Assembly (NCBI GenBank): GCA_015075405.1 | Contig: JABTUK010000004.1 | Span: 620,001-684,000 of the forward strand | Direction: 5' to 3' | DNA: 64,000 bases | Source of the DNA: Anaerolineales bacterium | GTDB taxonomy: Bacteria; Chloroflexota; Anaerolineae; 4572-78; J111 | Shown: positions 25,263 to 34,317 of the stretch, one piece after another | How the letters are laid out: each line of letters opens with the position of its first letter | Numbering within the stretch: the first letter of the stretch is position 1 | The notes under the pieces: generated by a model | What the model was told of the DNA's origin: nothing | The model's database searches: none | The model's input: only the letters and a program-made list of their open reading frames with translations | Position numbers and translations under genes: made by a program

Positions 25263-26225
25263 ATGCTGTCCATCGAAGAATTGATTGCCGCCATCCCCCA
25301 CGCCCTGCTGCGGGTGGATTTGCCGGGGTTGGGACCTCGGTTGGAAGGCAAAGTACGCGATATTTACCTGGCCGGAGAGCAGCGGGTCTTAATCACCACC
25401 GACCGGGTTTCGGCCTTTGACCGGGTGCTGGGGGCCATTCCGTACAAGGGCCAGGTGCTCAACCAGCTTAGCGCCTGGTGGTTTGAGCAGCTCGCGCCCC
25501 TCGCTGCCAACCATGTGGTGGCCGTGCCCGACCCCAATGTGACCATCGCCCGTGAAGCCGAGGCCCTGCCGGTCGAGGTGATTGTGCGCGGCTATCTCAC
25601 CGGCGTCACCTCTACCTCGCTCTGGACACTCTACAGCCAGGGAGTCGCACGGCCCTATGGCCTGGAACTGCCACCGGGCCTGGCTAAAAACGACCCCCTG
25701 CCCGAACCGGTCATCACCCCGACCACCAAAGCCACCGGCGGCGCGCACGACGAGCGCCTGACCTGCGCCGAGGTGGTCGAGCGGAGGCTGGTTGCGCCCG
25801 ACCTGTGGGCCGAGGTCCAGCGCATCGCCCTGGCCGTTTTCAAACAGGGCCAGGCCATCGCCCGGCAGGCCGGCCTCATCCTGGTAGATACCAAGTACGA
25901 ATTTGGCCTGATTGACGGCCAGCCGGCCCTGATTGACGAAGTCCACACCCCCGACTCCAGCCGCTACTGGCAGGTTGAGGGATACGAGGCGGCGCGGTCG
26001 GCGGGCGAGGAGCCGGAGAATTTTGACAAGGAATTTCTGCGCCTGTGGTTTGCGCAGCAGGGCTACCGGGGCGAGGGCCAGCCGCCCCCCATGCCGCCCG
26101 AATTTGTGGCCCAGGTTGCCCAGCGCTACATCGCTGCCTACGAGCGGCTGACCGGCCAGGCGTTTGTTCCCGGTGTGCAGCCGGCCGCGGAGCGAATACA
26201 GCAAACATGGCGCAAAGGCTTATAA
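25263..26225 (+). CDS. purC: Phosphoribosylaminoimidazole-succinocarboxamide synthase
   Basis: Joins aspartate to CAIR to give SAICAR. 320 residues. Typical features: GKVRDIYLAGEQRVLITTDRVSAFDRVL near 30-58, VIVRGYLTG near 108, LILVDTKYEFG near 205, and EVHTPDSSRYW near 228. The open frame extends back to 25206, but that extension is repeat sequence (PPSSFILHP). The ATG at 25263 has an AGAGGTGA ribosome site and begins where family members begin. Confidence 0.96.
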   Translation: MLSIEELIAAIPHALLRVDLPGLGPRLEGKVRDIYLAGEQRVLITTDRVSAFDRVLGAIPYKGQVLNQLSAWWFEQLAPLAANHVVAVPDPNVTIAREAEALPVEVIVRGYLTGVTSTSLWTLYSQGVARPYGLELPPGLAKNDPLPEPVITPTTKATGGAHDERLTCAEVVERRLVAPDLWAEVQRIALAVFKQGQAIARQAGLILVDTKYEFGLIDGQPALIDEVHTPDSSRYWQVEGYEAARSAGEEPENFDKEFLRLWFAQQGYRGEGQPPPMPPEFVAQVAQRYIAAYERLTGQAFVPGVQPAAERIQQTWRKGL

Positions 26226-26257
26226 GGCTTTTCAAAGACAATAAATCGTCAGTTCTC

Positions 26258-26310
26258 GTGGGGCGTGGTGCGTGGCACATTTACCTTACGCACCACGCAC
26301 CACGTATTTA
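26258..26310. repeat. CGTGGTG/CACCACG-word dyad
   Basis: CGTGGGG CGTGGTG CGTGGCA words, a short AT-rich centre, then ACGCACC words, between purC and purF. The same CACCACG word recurs inside cobN (52165-52198). Confidence 0.8.
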
Positions 26311-26339
26311 AGGTCTTGATTTGCCGGAAGGAGGTTTGA

Positions 26340-27848
26340 ATGACAGACAACTGGCCCCCGGACGATGACCGATTAGACCGTCCCCGCGAAGCCTGCGGTG
26401 TTTTCGGCATTTACGCGCCCGGCAGCGATGTGGCCCGGCTGACCTTTTTTGCCCTTTACGCCTTGCAGCATCGCGGGCAGGAAAGCGCCGGTATCGCCAG
26501 CAGCGACGGCCGGATGGCCTATCTGCACAAGGGCATGGGCCTGGTGGCGCAGGTATTTAATGAAGAAAACCTGGCCCCCTTAAAGGGCCACCTGGCTATC
26601 GGCCAAAATCGCTACTCGACCACCGGCTCGTCGCACATTCGCAACGCCCAACCCTATCTGATTGAAACCATTTACGGCCCGTTGGGGGTGGGACACAACG
26701 GCAACCTGACCAACGCCCTGACCCTGCGCCGGCGGCTGCTGGAGCGCGGCGTCGGCCTGACCTCCTCCAGCGACAGCGAGGTGATTACCCAAATGTTGGC
26801 CGCGCCGCCGCCGACGCCCGGCTATTACAAGCCCGATTGGGAAGAGCGAATCATGGCCTTCATGGCCCAGGCCGAAGGGGCCTACTCGTTGGTTATCCTG
26901 ACCCGCGACGCGGTGTTTGCCGTGCGCGACCCGTTGGGCCTGCGCCCGCTCTGCCTGGGCCAGCTTAGCGGTCACAGGGGATATGTCGTCGCCTCCGAGT
27001 CGTGCGCCCTGGGGACTATTGGCGCGGAGTACGTGCGCGAGGTCCGCCCCGGCGAGATTGTCCGGCTGGACCGGGAGGGACTGCGCAGCCGGCAGGGCCG
27101 GCAGGCCGGTACGCCGGGGGCCTTGTGCGTGTTTGAATATGTCTATTTCGCCCGGCCTGACAGCATGCTCGAAGAGCAGATTGTCCACCGGGTGCGCCAG
27201 CGGTTGGGCGCGGAACTGGCCCGCGAAGCGCCGGTCCAGGCCGATGTGGTGGTCGGCGTACCCGACTCGGCCACCCCAGCGGCCATTGGCTACGCCCAGG
27301 CCTCGGGCATCCCCTACAGCGAGGGTCTGACCAAGAATCGCTACATTGGCCGGACCTTTATTCAGCCGGATGACCAACTTCGCAAGTCGGGCATTCACCT
27401 CAAGTATAATCCGCTCACGGCCAACCTGGCCGGTAAACGGGTGGTGTTGATTGACGATTCGATTGTGCGCGGCAATACGGCCGGGCCGTTGGTCCGGCTG
27501 TTACGCGAAGGCGGCGCAACTGAGGTCCATCTGCGGGTCTCGTCTCCGCCGGTGCGCCATCCCTGCTTTATGGGGGTAGATATGGCTACCCACGAGGAGT
27601 TGATTGCCCACCGCAAGTCGGTCGAGTCGATTCAGGCCCATATCGGGGCTGACAGCCTGGCTTTTCTCTCTCACGAGGGCATGATGCGGGCAGTCCGGCA
27701 GGCTCAGGCCGAAGCCAGTTCGGTGGAAACGGATCAAACCTGCGGCCATTGCAGCGCCTGCTTCACCGGCCAATATCCCGTTCATCTGGACGAGTGGTGG
27801 CTGCACAAAGAGCACGAAAAGCTGATTTTTGAGGATATGTGGGGATAA
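26340..27848 (+). CDS. purF: Amidophosphoribosyltransferase
   Basis: Makes phosphoribosylamine from PRPP and glutamine, the first purine step. 502 residues. A short propeptide precedes the expected N-terminal Cys nucleophile in REACGVFGIYAPG (about 18). Glutaminase domain motifs follow (HRGQESAGIA; QNRYSTTGSS). The PRPP loop VVLIDDSIVRGNTAG is near 365. A C-terminal CGHCSACF cluster resembles the Fe-S binding cysteines of Bacillus-type PurF. Strong GGAAGGAGG ribosome site. Confidence 0.97.
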   Translation: MTDNWPPDDDRLDRPREACGVFGIYAPGSDVARLTFFALYALQHRGQESAGIASSDGRMAYLHKGMGLVAQVFNEENLAPLKGHLAIGQNRYSTTGSSHIRNAQPYLIETIYGPLGVGHNGNLTNALTLRRRLLERGVGLTSSSDSEVITQMLAAPPPTPGYYKPDWEERIMAFMAQAEGAYSLVILTRDAVFAVRDPLGLRPLCLGQLSGHRGYVVASESCALGTIGAEYVREVRPGEIVRLDREGLRSRQGRQAGTPGALCVFEYVYFARPDSMLEEQIVHRVRQRLGAELAREAPVQADVVVGVPDSATPAAIGYAQASGIPYSEGLTKNRYIGRTFIQPDDQLRKSGIHLKYNPLTANLAGKRVVLIDDSIVRGNTAGPLVRLLREGGATEVHLRVSSPPVRHPCFMGVDMATHEELIAHRKSVESIQAHIGADSLAFLSHEGMMRAVRQAQAEASSVETDQTCGHCSACFTGQYPVHLDEWWLHKEHEKLIFEDMWG

Positions 27849-27874
27849 GATGACCGCCGACGAGTGAGGAAGAT

Positions 27875-27921
27875 GGAGTCCAAAGCTTGCTTTGGCTTTT
27901 CCAAACCAAGGTTTGGACTCC
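27875..27921. repeat. 47-bp GGAGTCC element, copy 2 (inverted)
   Basis: Reverse-complement counterpart of the element at 17189-17235 with only two differences by hand alignment. It lies between purF and purD. Confidence 0.85.
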
Positions 27922-27954
27922 ATTACTTTTGTGATCAGTGGTTGTGAGGTACAG

Positions 27955-29277
27955 ATGACTCAACCGATCAACATCCTTGTCATTGGCCGGGGCGGGCGGG
28001 AACATGCCCTGGCCTGGAAGTTGGCTCAATCGCCGCGAGTGGCTAAAGTTTGGGTGGCGCCGGGCAACGGCGGCACGGCCCAGAGCCGGACCGGAGCCGC
28101 CCCCATCGCCAATGCCCCCTTGTCCGAAAGCGACGCAGCCGGGCTGGTGAATTTTGCGCGGCGGGAGCAAATCGGGCTGGCGGTGGTCGGCCCAGAAGCG
28201 CCGCTGGCCGCTGGACTGGTAGATACCTTCCAGGCCGCCGGACTGCCCTGTTTTGGCCCCAGCCGGGCGGCGGCCCAGATCGAAGCTTCCAAAGCCTTCG
28301 CCAAGGCGTTTATGACTCGCCATCACCTTCCAACCGGGCGCTATGCCGTTTTTAGCGAGCTGCCGCCGGCCCTGGCTCACCTGCGGGCGGTGGATTATCC
28401 GGTGGTCATCAAGGCATCGGGGCTGGCGGCGGGCAAAGGCGTTATTGTGCCGGACTCGCCGGAGGAAGCCGAGGAAGCCCTGCGCCAGATTATCGCTGAG
28501 AAGGTTTTCGGCGCAGCAGGCGATGAGGTTTTGATCGAGGAACGGTTGACGGGGCCGGAGGTCTCGATTCTGGCCTTTTGCGATGGCCGCACCGTCGTCC
28601 CCATGCCAGCGGCCCAGGACCACAAACGCATCTTCGACGGCGACGCCGGGCCGAATACAGGCGGGATGGGCGCTTATGCCCCTGCCCCGCTGGTCACATC
28701 CGCCCTGCTCGACGAAGTGGCGCAGACCATATTGCAGCCGGCCGTGGACGGTCTGCGGAACGAAGGCAGGCCGTATGTGGGCGTCCTGTACGCCGGATTG
28801 ATGCTGACCAAGACCGGGCCGCAGGTGTTGGAGTTCAACTGCCGCCTGGGCGACCCCGAAACCGAGGCCATTCTGCCCCTGCTGCAAAGCGACCTGGCCG
28901 CAATCTTCCAGGCCTGTTTGGACGGCACATTAGGTCAGATCGAGGTGGCGTGGCGGGCCGGGGCGGCGGCAACGGTAGTGGCTTCGTCGGAGGGGTATCC
29001 GGGCAGTTATCCCACCGGGCGGGAAATCACCGGCCTGGCCGAAGCCGAAGCACTGGAGCGGGTAGCAGTCTTTCACGCCGGCACTCGCCAGACCGAGACC
29101 GGCCAATTAGTTACAGATGGGGGGCGGGTGCTGGCTGTGACCGGCTGGGGTGATACCCTACGCGACGCGCTGAGTCAAGCTTACGCCGGACTGGAGCGGA
29201 TTCATTTTGAAGGCATGCATTTCCGGCGGGATATTGGGGCTAAGGCGGTGAACGATGAAACCCATCAGCTATCGTGA
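27955..29277 (+). CDS. purD: Phosphoribosylamine-glycine ligase
   Basis: ATP-grasp ligase joining glycine to phosphoribosylamine. About 440 residues. ILVIGRGGREHALAWKLAQS starts the protein. VVIKASGLAAGKGVIV is near 140, EERLTGPEVSILAFCDG near 185, GAGPNTGGMGAY-like segment (DAGPNTGGMGAYAPAP) near 225, and EFNCRLGDPETEA near 285. The frame opens further upstream (27892) within the GGAGTCC repeat; the ATG at 27955 begins at the conserved strand. Its 3' end overlaps purM by 23 bp. Confidence 0.96.
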   Translation: MTQPINILVIGRGGREHALAWKLAQSPRVAKVWVAPGNGGTAQSRTGAAPIANAPLSESDAAGLVNFARREQIGLAVVGPEAPLAAGLVDTFQAAGLPCFGPSRAAAQIEASKAFAKAFMTRHHLPTGRYAVFSELPPALAHLRAVDYPVVIKASGLAAGKGVIVPDSPEEAEEALRQIIAEKVFGAAGDEVLIEERLTGPEVSILAFCDGRTVVPMPAAQDHKRIFDGDAGPNTGGMGAYAPAPLVTSALLDEVAQTILQPAVDGLRNEGRPYVGVLYAGLMLTKTGPQVLEFNCRLGDPETEAILPLLQSDLAAIFQACLDGTLGQIEVAWRAGAAATVVASSEGYPGSYPTGREITGLAEAEALERVAVFHAGTRQTETGQLVTDGGRVLAVTGWGDTLRDALSQAYAGLERIHFEGMHFRRDIGAKAVNDETHQLS

Positions 29278-30280
29278 GGCCGGGGTAGATATTGAGGCCG
29301 GGGCGCGAGCGGTTCAACTGATGAAAGCGGCAGTCCAGGCCACCTATGGCCCCGAAGTATTGGCCGGGATTGGCGCGTTTGGCGGCTTGTTTGAGGCGTC
29401 GGCCTTGCAGGGCATGAACGCGCCGGTGCTGGTCGCCTCAACAGATGGGGTAGGGACCAAGACCAAAATCGCCGCCGCGCTGGGCCGGTTTGAGACTATT
29501 GGGGTTGATCTGGTCAACCACTGCGTCAACGATATTTTGGTGCAGGGGGCGCGGCCGCTCTTTTTTCTGGATTACATCGCCGCCAGCCGGCTCAACCCGG
29601 AGATGGTGGCGCAGGTGGTCGGCGGGCTGGCAGCGGCCTGCCGGGCGGTCGGCTGCGCCCTGTTGGGCGGCGAAACCGCCGAAATGCCGGGGGTCTACGA
29701 ACCCAACGAGTTTGATCTGGTGGGTACGATTGTTGGCGTGGTGGAGCGCCAGCAGATTATTGACGGCCAAACAATTGTCCCCGGCGATGCCATTATCGGC
29801 CTGGCTTCGACGGGGCTGCACACCAACGGCTACTCCCTGGCCCGGCGGGTTTTCGAGGGCTGGGATTTGCAGGCCGCTGTGCCCGAATTGGGGCAGCCAT
29901 TAGGCGAAGTGTTGCTGGCCCCACACCGAACTTATCTGGCCGAGGTACGACAACTTTGGACAAATGGGATCACCATTAAAGGAATGGCTCACATCACTGG
30001 CGGGGGATTGATAGATAACCCGCCGCGCATCTTGCCGGCGGGGGCCGCCGTTCGCTTACAGCGGGGAAGCTGGCCCATCCCGCCCATTTTTCGCCTGATC
30101 CAGCGGGAAGGTGACATCGAGGAAGAAGAGATGGCCCGAACGTTTAATCTTGGCCTGGGGATGCTGGTCATGGTGTCCGTTGAGGAGGTTGATTCGGCGC
30201 TGCGCTTATTAGGCAACGGGGTCTGGCGAGTAGGGGAGATCATTTCAGCCAATGGCGGAGCGGTGGTCCAAATTGGGTGA
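29255..30280 (+). CDS. purM: Phosphoribosylformylglycinamidine cyclo-ligase
   Basis: Closes the imidazole ring of AIR using ATP. 341 residues, normal length. SYREAGVDIEAGARAVQLMK, ASTDGVGTKTKIA near 62, DLVNHCVNDILVQGARPLFFLDY near 85-107, LLGGETAEMPGVYEPNEFDLVG near 135-157, and GGGLIDNPPRILP near 248. Begins inside the purD reading frame and ends next to purN, so the three are tightly coupled. Confidence 0.97.
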   Translation: MKPISYREAGVDIEAGARAVQLMKAAVQATYGPEVLAGIGAFGGLFEASALQGMNAPVLVASTDGVGTKTKIAAALGRFETIGVDLVNHCVNDILVQGARPLFFLDYIAASRLNPEMVAQVVGGLAAACRAVGCALLGGETAEMPGVYEPNEFDLVGTIVGVVERQQIIDGQTIVPGDAIIGLASTGLHTNGYSLARRVFEGWDLQAAVPELGQPLGEVLLAPHRTYLAEVRQLWTNGITIKGMAHITGGGLIDNPPRILPAGAAVRLQRGSWPIPPIFRLIQREGDIEEEEMARTFNLGLGMLVMVSVEEVDSALRLLGNGVWRVGEIISANGGAVVQIG

Positions 30281-30290
30281 CGAAGACTCC

Positions 30291-30893
30291 GTGAAACGCT
30301 TGGCAGTTTTTATCTCCGGCAACGGCTCCAACTTGCAGGCCATCATTGACGCCATTCAGGATGGTCAATTGGCCGCCCGGATCGAGCTGGTGGTTTCCAA
30401 TCGCCGGGAGGCTTATGGCCTGATACGGGCCAAAGAAGTCAATATTCCAACCCTCTATTTTCCGCTGAGACCCTATCTCGAGTCCGGCCAATCACGAGAA
30501 CAGTATGACGCCGCCTTGGCCGAGCGAGTGGCCGCCTACCAGCCCGATCTGATTGTGCTGGCCGGCTGGATGCATGTGCTCAGCGCGGCTTTTCTGGATC
30601 GTTTTCCGCAGCGGGTGCTGAATCTGCATCCGGCTTTGCCCGGCTGCTTCCCCGGCGCCCACGCCATCGAGCGGGCCTATGCCGCTTTTCAACGGGGCGA
30701 AATTGACCACACCGGGATTATGGTTCATTGGGTGGTACCGGAGATTGACGCCGGCCCGGTTATTGCTACAGCAGAAGTGCCCATTTATTCCGCTGACAGC
30801 CTGGCTACCCTCGAAAGCCGGGTTCACACCGCCGAGCATCACCTGCTGGTCGAGGCCATCAGAAAAGTGAGCGACCCCCGTCTTACCCGGTAA
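30291..30893 (+). CDS. purN: Phosphoribosylglycinamide formyltransferase
   Basis: Transfers a formyl group from 10-formyl-THF to GAR. About 200 residues. VKRLAVFISGNGSNLQAIID starts the Rossmann core. Asn and His of the catalytic set are in NLHPALPGCFPGAHAIERA near 105-123, followed by IDHTGIMVHWVVPEIDAGPVI. The GTG at 30291 aligns with the family start. The ATG at 30252 would add 13 residues inside purM. Last gene of the purine cluster here; purE, purK, purB and purH are not in the window. Confidence 0.94.
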   Translation: MKRLAVFISGNGSNLQAIIDAIQDGQLAARIELVVSNRREAYGLIRAKEVNIPTLYFPLRPYLESGQSREQYDAALAERVAAYQPDLIVLAGWMHVLSAAFLDRFPQRVLNLHPALPGCFPGAHAIERAYAAFQRGEIDHTGIMVHWVVPEIDAGPVIATAEVPIYSADSLATLESRVHTAEHHLLVEAIRKVSDPRLTR

Positions 30894-30912
30894 AATTTAA
30901 CCTCTATATCGG

Positions 30913-33900
30913 TCATGAGGCTGGAAGGTTGAAAGTTAGCAGTTCGGCTACCACAGTTTCCAGGGGGTTTGTCGCCTCGATTTGGCTCAAAATCTCGGTA
31001 AGAGGAGTATCGGTCAAGCGGGCCAGAATTTGCTCGGCTCTGGCCCGCATCTGCGGCTCACCGGCAGGATGGTTTAACGCCGGGATTAAAACCTCCAAAG
31101 CGCGCTGTTTATGGCCTTGCTGGACCAGCAGCAGGGCCATACTGATCAAACCATCAACAATGAGGGGCTGATAGTGAAATTCTCGGGCCAGCTTTAAACC
31201 GGCCCGGAGGTAACGCTTGGCCTGGTAAACTTTCCCCAGAGACACATTAAGCCGGCCCAAGTTAAGCCAGGCGGTGGCCGTCCCGGCCAGGTCGCCATTG
31301 CCCTGAGCAATCAGCAGGCTTTCCTCATACTGCCGGTTGGCTTCGTCATATTCGCCCAACATTTCGTGGATTTCGCCCAACCAGGCCAGCGACATGCGGA
31401 TCATCACCCGGTCATCTATCATTCTTTGGAAGGTCAACCCTTCTCGCAGCAGCGGAATAGCCTGGCTGTAGTTGCCGGTCTGGATGGAAAAACCGCCCAA
31501 AAAGCTGTAATTCAAGGCGATGGCCCGTGGGTTGCCGGCTTGCCAGTAGTGAGATATGCCCCGGTCAATCACCGGCTTGGCCTCATCGAACCGGCCCATT
31601 CTGGTTAAGATAATACCGAGGGTACCCAGGGCGGAGCCGAGTTCAAAGTGATTACCCCCGTTCTGCTGATAAACGGCCAGGCTCTCTTCGAGCAGTTGCC
31701 TGGCGGCGGCGTATTGGCCCAACAGCATCAGGACAATACCCAAATGATGGAGGCCGCGCCCGGTTTCCAGGTAATCCTGAAACTGGCGAGCCAGGCTCAA
31801 GCCTTGTTCAAGGTGTTGTTGCGCCTGGTCCAGGCGGGCCAAACGCATACAAAACCAGCCCTGCCGGATAAGGAGTTGAGCCAACAACTGCCGCTGCCCC
31901 GCGTCGGGGTGCTGGCTGGGCCTGGCGGCCTGGCAGTGAGCCAGGGCGTCTACAGCTTGCCGAAATATTTCCTCGCCTTCGTAAAACCAGCCTTTGATCT
32001 CGTAAAAGATCCAGGCGCTTTCCAATGACTGCCCGATGAGGTCGAACCTGTTTTGAACGACAGCCCAATGCCAGGCCGCCCGCACATTTTCAAGCTCGGC
32101 GGTCACTTCGGCCAGGGCCTCAACCTGTTTTTTACCTTCCAATGGCGACTGTTGGTCTTTAAGAAAGGCGGCATAAAATTCGGCATGTCTGGCCGCGGCC
32201 GTTTGACTGGCGCTATCCTGGCCTGATTTTTCAGCCGTATAGCGCCGCAGCAGATCATGCCACTCATAACGGCCCTGAGCATTTCCGCTTAACCATGATT
32301 TGTCAACCAGCCGCACCAGGGTGGATAAGGCTGCCCCGGCAACTTGCTCAGCCGCCGCAGCTTTGAACCCACCCTTAAAAACCGATAACTGGCCCAGAAT
32401 CTGCTGTTCTTCCGGGGTGAGTAACTGCCAGGAATGGTCGAAAACTGCTTCGATGCTGCGTTGCCGGGGCAGTGCGTTGTGGGCCGAACTTTGCAAAAAG
32501 GCCAGATTGTCTTCGATTTCAGCCGCAATCTGCCGGCAAGACATCACCCTAATCCAGGCCGAGGCCAATTGAATAGCCAGCGGCAGCCCTTCAACCAGGC
32601 GGCAAATCCGGCCAATTTCGGCCAATTCTGCCTCGGTTGGGGTAAAACCGCTTTGTACACGGCTGGCATTTTGCCGAAAGAGCTGCACCGCGCTGCTGCC
32701 AGCCACAACCTCGGCGGCCTGGGTTGCTTCGGGTACGAGCAACCCCTTTACCTGAAAAAGCCACTCCTCTTCCAGATTGAGCCGCTCCCGCGAAGTGACC
32801 ATAATCTTCACCTCCGGGGCAGTCTCTAAAATATGGCTGAGCAGAGCCAGGCCGGCGGCGGAGTGGTTTTCGCTTGTGTTGCGGGGCAGCATTTGGGTCC
32901 CCAATTCAGGGGAGGAGGGTTGAGCAGCGAGCAAATGCTCAAAATTATCAAGCAGCAGCAAAATTTCTCGCTCGCGCAGGGCATTGAGCAACTGCGCCTG
33001 GGGATCGTTGACGCCGTGCAGCGAGAGATGAACCGCCTCGGCGATAGCCCAAACCAGAAAATCGGCTGAAGGTAGGTCGGTCAGAGGCACAAAGCAGACC
33101 CCGTGCAGCAGAACCGGCTGCTGCTGGCGGGCTACTTCGAGGGCCAGGCGGGTTTTGCCAATTCCTCCCGGCCCTACCAGCGTGACCAGCCGGCAGTGGG
33201 GATTAGCCAGGTAAGCATTGAGCTGCTGTAATTCGATTTTTCGACCGACAAAGGGCGTAACCTGATCCGGCAGGTTGTTGCTGCTGAAGGCGCGGGCCGC
33301 TTTGATTCGCTGGTATAGCTGGTTGGTTTCGGGCGTGGGTTCCAACCCCAATTCTTCAGCCAGCAACCGGCGGAATTGTTGATACCGCCTTAACGCTTCA
33401 TTGGGTTGGCCGCAGCGAACCAACAGCCCCATCACCTGCCGCTGCGCTGCTTCATCATAGGGATCAAGATGCAGCAGCTTTTCAGCCTGACGCAAGCCTT
33501 GTTGATAGTCGCCGGCAGCCCGATGGTGCGCGGCCAGGCAGTGCAGCCCCAGGCTGGCCTGGCGTTTGAGCTGTTCCCGCCGGAAAAGCGCCCAGGCTTC
33601 AAATTCACGCCCTTCGCGCAAAGAAAAACCGGCCAGAAAGTCACCTTGATAAAGGTCAAGGTTGCTCTGTAATCGTGGGGCCGTTTCCGGGGAGAGCGGC
33701 ATGGAGGTCGAAAGCTGCGGTTGAAGCTGGCGCTGTTCGTTTTCAAATTCGGCCACATCCAGCCAGTAATCAGCGGCATGATTAAAAGCCAGCGTCTCGC
33801 GGGTGATGACCAGGTACTCATCCAGTTCGCGGCGTAACGAGGTTAGAATGGTGCGTAGATTGGTCAGCCCTTGTTTTTGGGTTCGTTCGCCCCACAACAG

Positions 33901-34053
33901 ATCGGGCAGGGTTTCGCGGGGGATGGGCTGGTGATGGCAAACCAGATATATCAAAAGCGCCTCCGCCGCCCGTGAGGGTAATCGGCTGAGCGGCCGGCCA
34001 TCTACCTCGATAGCCACATGGCCTAACAGTCGAATGATGAGTTTTTGATTCAT
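30913..34053 (-). CDS. SARP/AfsR-type regulator with NB-ARC ATPase and TPR repeats
   Basis: 1046-residue transcription factor. An N-terminal OmpR-like winged helix (about 1-95, SRAAEALLIYLVCHHQPIPRETLPDLLWG) is followed by a bacterial transcriptional activator domain (about 95-250, EEFEAWALFRREQLKRQ-like, LLAEELGLEPTPETNQLYQRI). The NB-ARC-type ATPase has Walker A GPGGIGKT near 298 and a LLLLDNFEHLL Walker B. TPR-like helical repeats run from about 690 to 1040. Such proteins switch on nearby gene sets in response to an ATP-gated signal. It is divergent from the secreted-protein genes starting at 34318, which are likely targets. Confidence 0.92.
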   Translation of the reverse strand: MNQKLIIRLLGHVAIEVDGRPLSRLPSRAAEALLIYLVCHHQPIPRETLPDLLWGERTQKQGLTNLRTILTSLRRELDEYLVITRETLAFNHAADYWLDVAEFENEQRQLQPQLSTSMPLSPETAPRLQSNLDLYQGDFLAGFSLREGREFEAWALFRREQLKRQASLGLHCLAAHHRAAGDYQQGLRQAEKLLHLDPYDEAAQRQVMGLLVRCGQPNEALRRYQQFRRLLAEELGLEPTPETNQLYQRIKAARAFSSNNLPDQVTPFVGRKIELQQLNAYLANPHCRLVTLVGPGGIGKTRLALEVARQQQPVLLHGVCFVPLTDLPSADFLVWAIAEAVHLSLHGVNDPQAQLLNALREREILLLLDNFEHLLAAQPSSPELGTQMLPRNTSENHSAAGLALLSHILETAPEVKIMVTSRERLNLEEEWLFQVKGLLVPEATQAAEVVAGSSAVQLFRQNASRVQSGFTPTEAELAEIGRICRLVEGLPLAIQLASAWIRVMSCRQIAAEIEDNLAFLQSSAHNALPRQRSIEAVFDHSWQLLTPEEQQILGQLSVFKGGFKAAAAEQVAGAALSTLVRLVDKSWLSGNAQGRYEWHDLLRRYTAEKSGQDSASQTAAARHAEFYAAFLKDQQSPLEGKKQVEALAEVTAELENVRAAWHWAVVQNRFDLIGQSLESAWIFYEIKGWFYEGEEIFRQAVDALAHCQAARPSQHPDAGQRQLLAQLLIRQGWFCMRLARLDQAQQHLEQGLSLARQFQDYLETGRGLHHLGIVLMLLGQYAAARQLLEESLAVYQQNGGNHFELGSALGTLGIILTRMGRFDEAKPVIDRGISHYWQAGNPRAIALNYSFLGGFSIQTGNYSQAIPLLREGLTFQRMIDDRVMIRMSLAWLGEIHEMLGEYDEANRQYEESLLIAQGNGDLAGTATAWLNLGRLNVSLGKVYQAKRYLRAGLKLAREFHYQPLIVDGLISMALLLVQQGHKQRALEVLIPALNHPAGEPQMRARAEQILARLTDTPLTEILSQIEATNPLETVVAELLTFNLPAS

Positions 34054-34317
34054 CGGCTGCCGGTAAACGGGTTTGCAATGCCCTTATTTTGGCCTGGGGA
34101 TAATCTTTATTCTAAGCGTTTTCTGAGCGTTTTGCAAGTATCATAAAAAAGCATCTTGAAAATTCGGTTCACCTCTCTGAAGAGTCAGTAAATAGGGAGG
34201 AAATTTACCTGTACTCAACTTCTCTTTTCCACTATAGTAGCCTTGTAAAAGGCTCACCCCTCCTTCTTCCTTCACCGTCCAGAAAAAATTAATAATCTTG
34301 AATATACGGAGGTAAAG
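34054..34317. other. Divergent intergenic region between the SARP regulator and secreted-protein genes
   Basis: AT-rich 264 bp. It holds a TATAGT box near 34234 and a TACGGAGGTAAAG ribosome site before 34318. No clear -35 partner and no repeat array were seen. Expected to contain both promoters and any SARP binding site. Confidence 0.4.

Noticed and set aside
30252..30290. Earlier ATG for purN
   Set aside because: Adds 13 residues inside the purM end with no family match; the GTG at 30291 aligns with known PurN starts.
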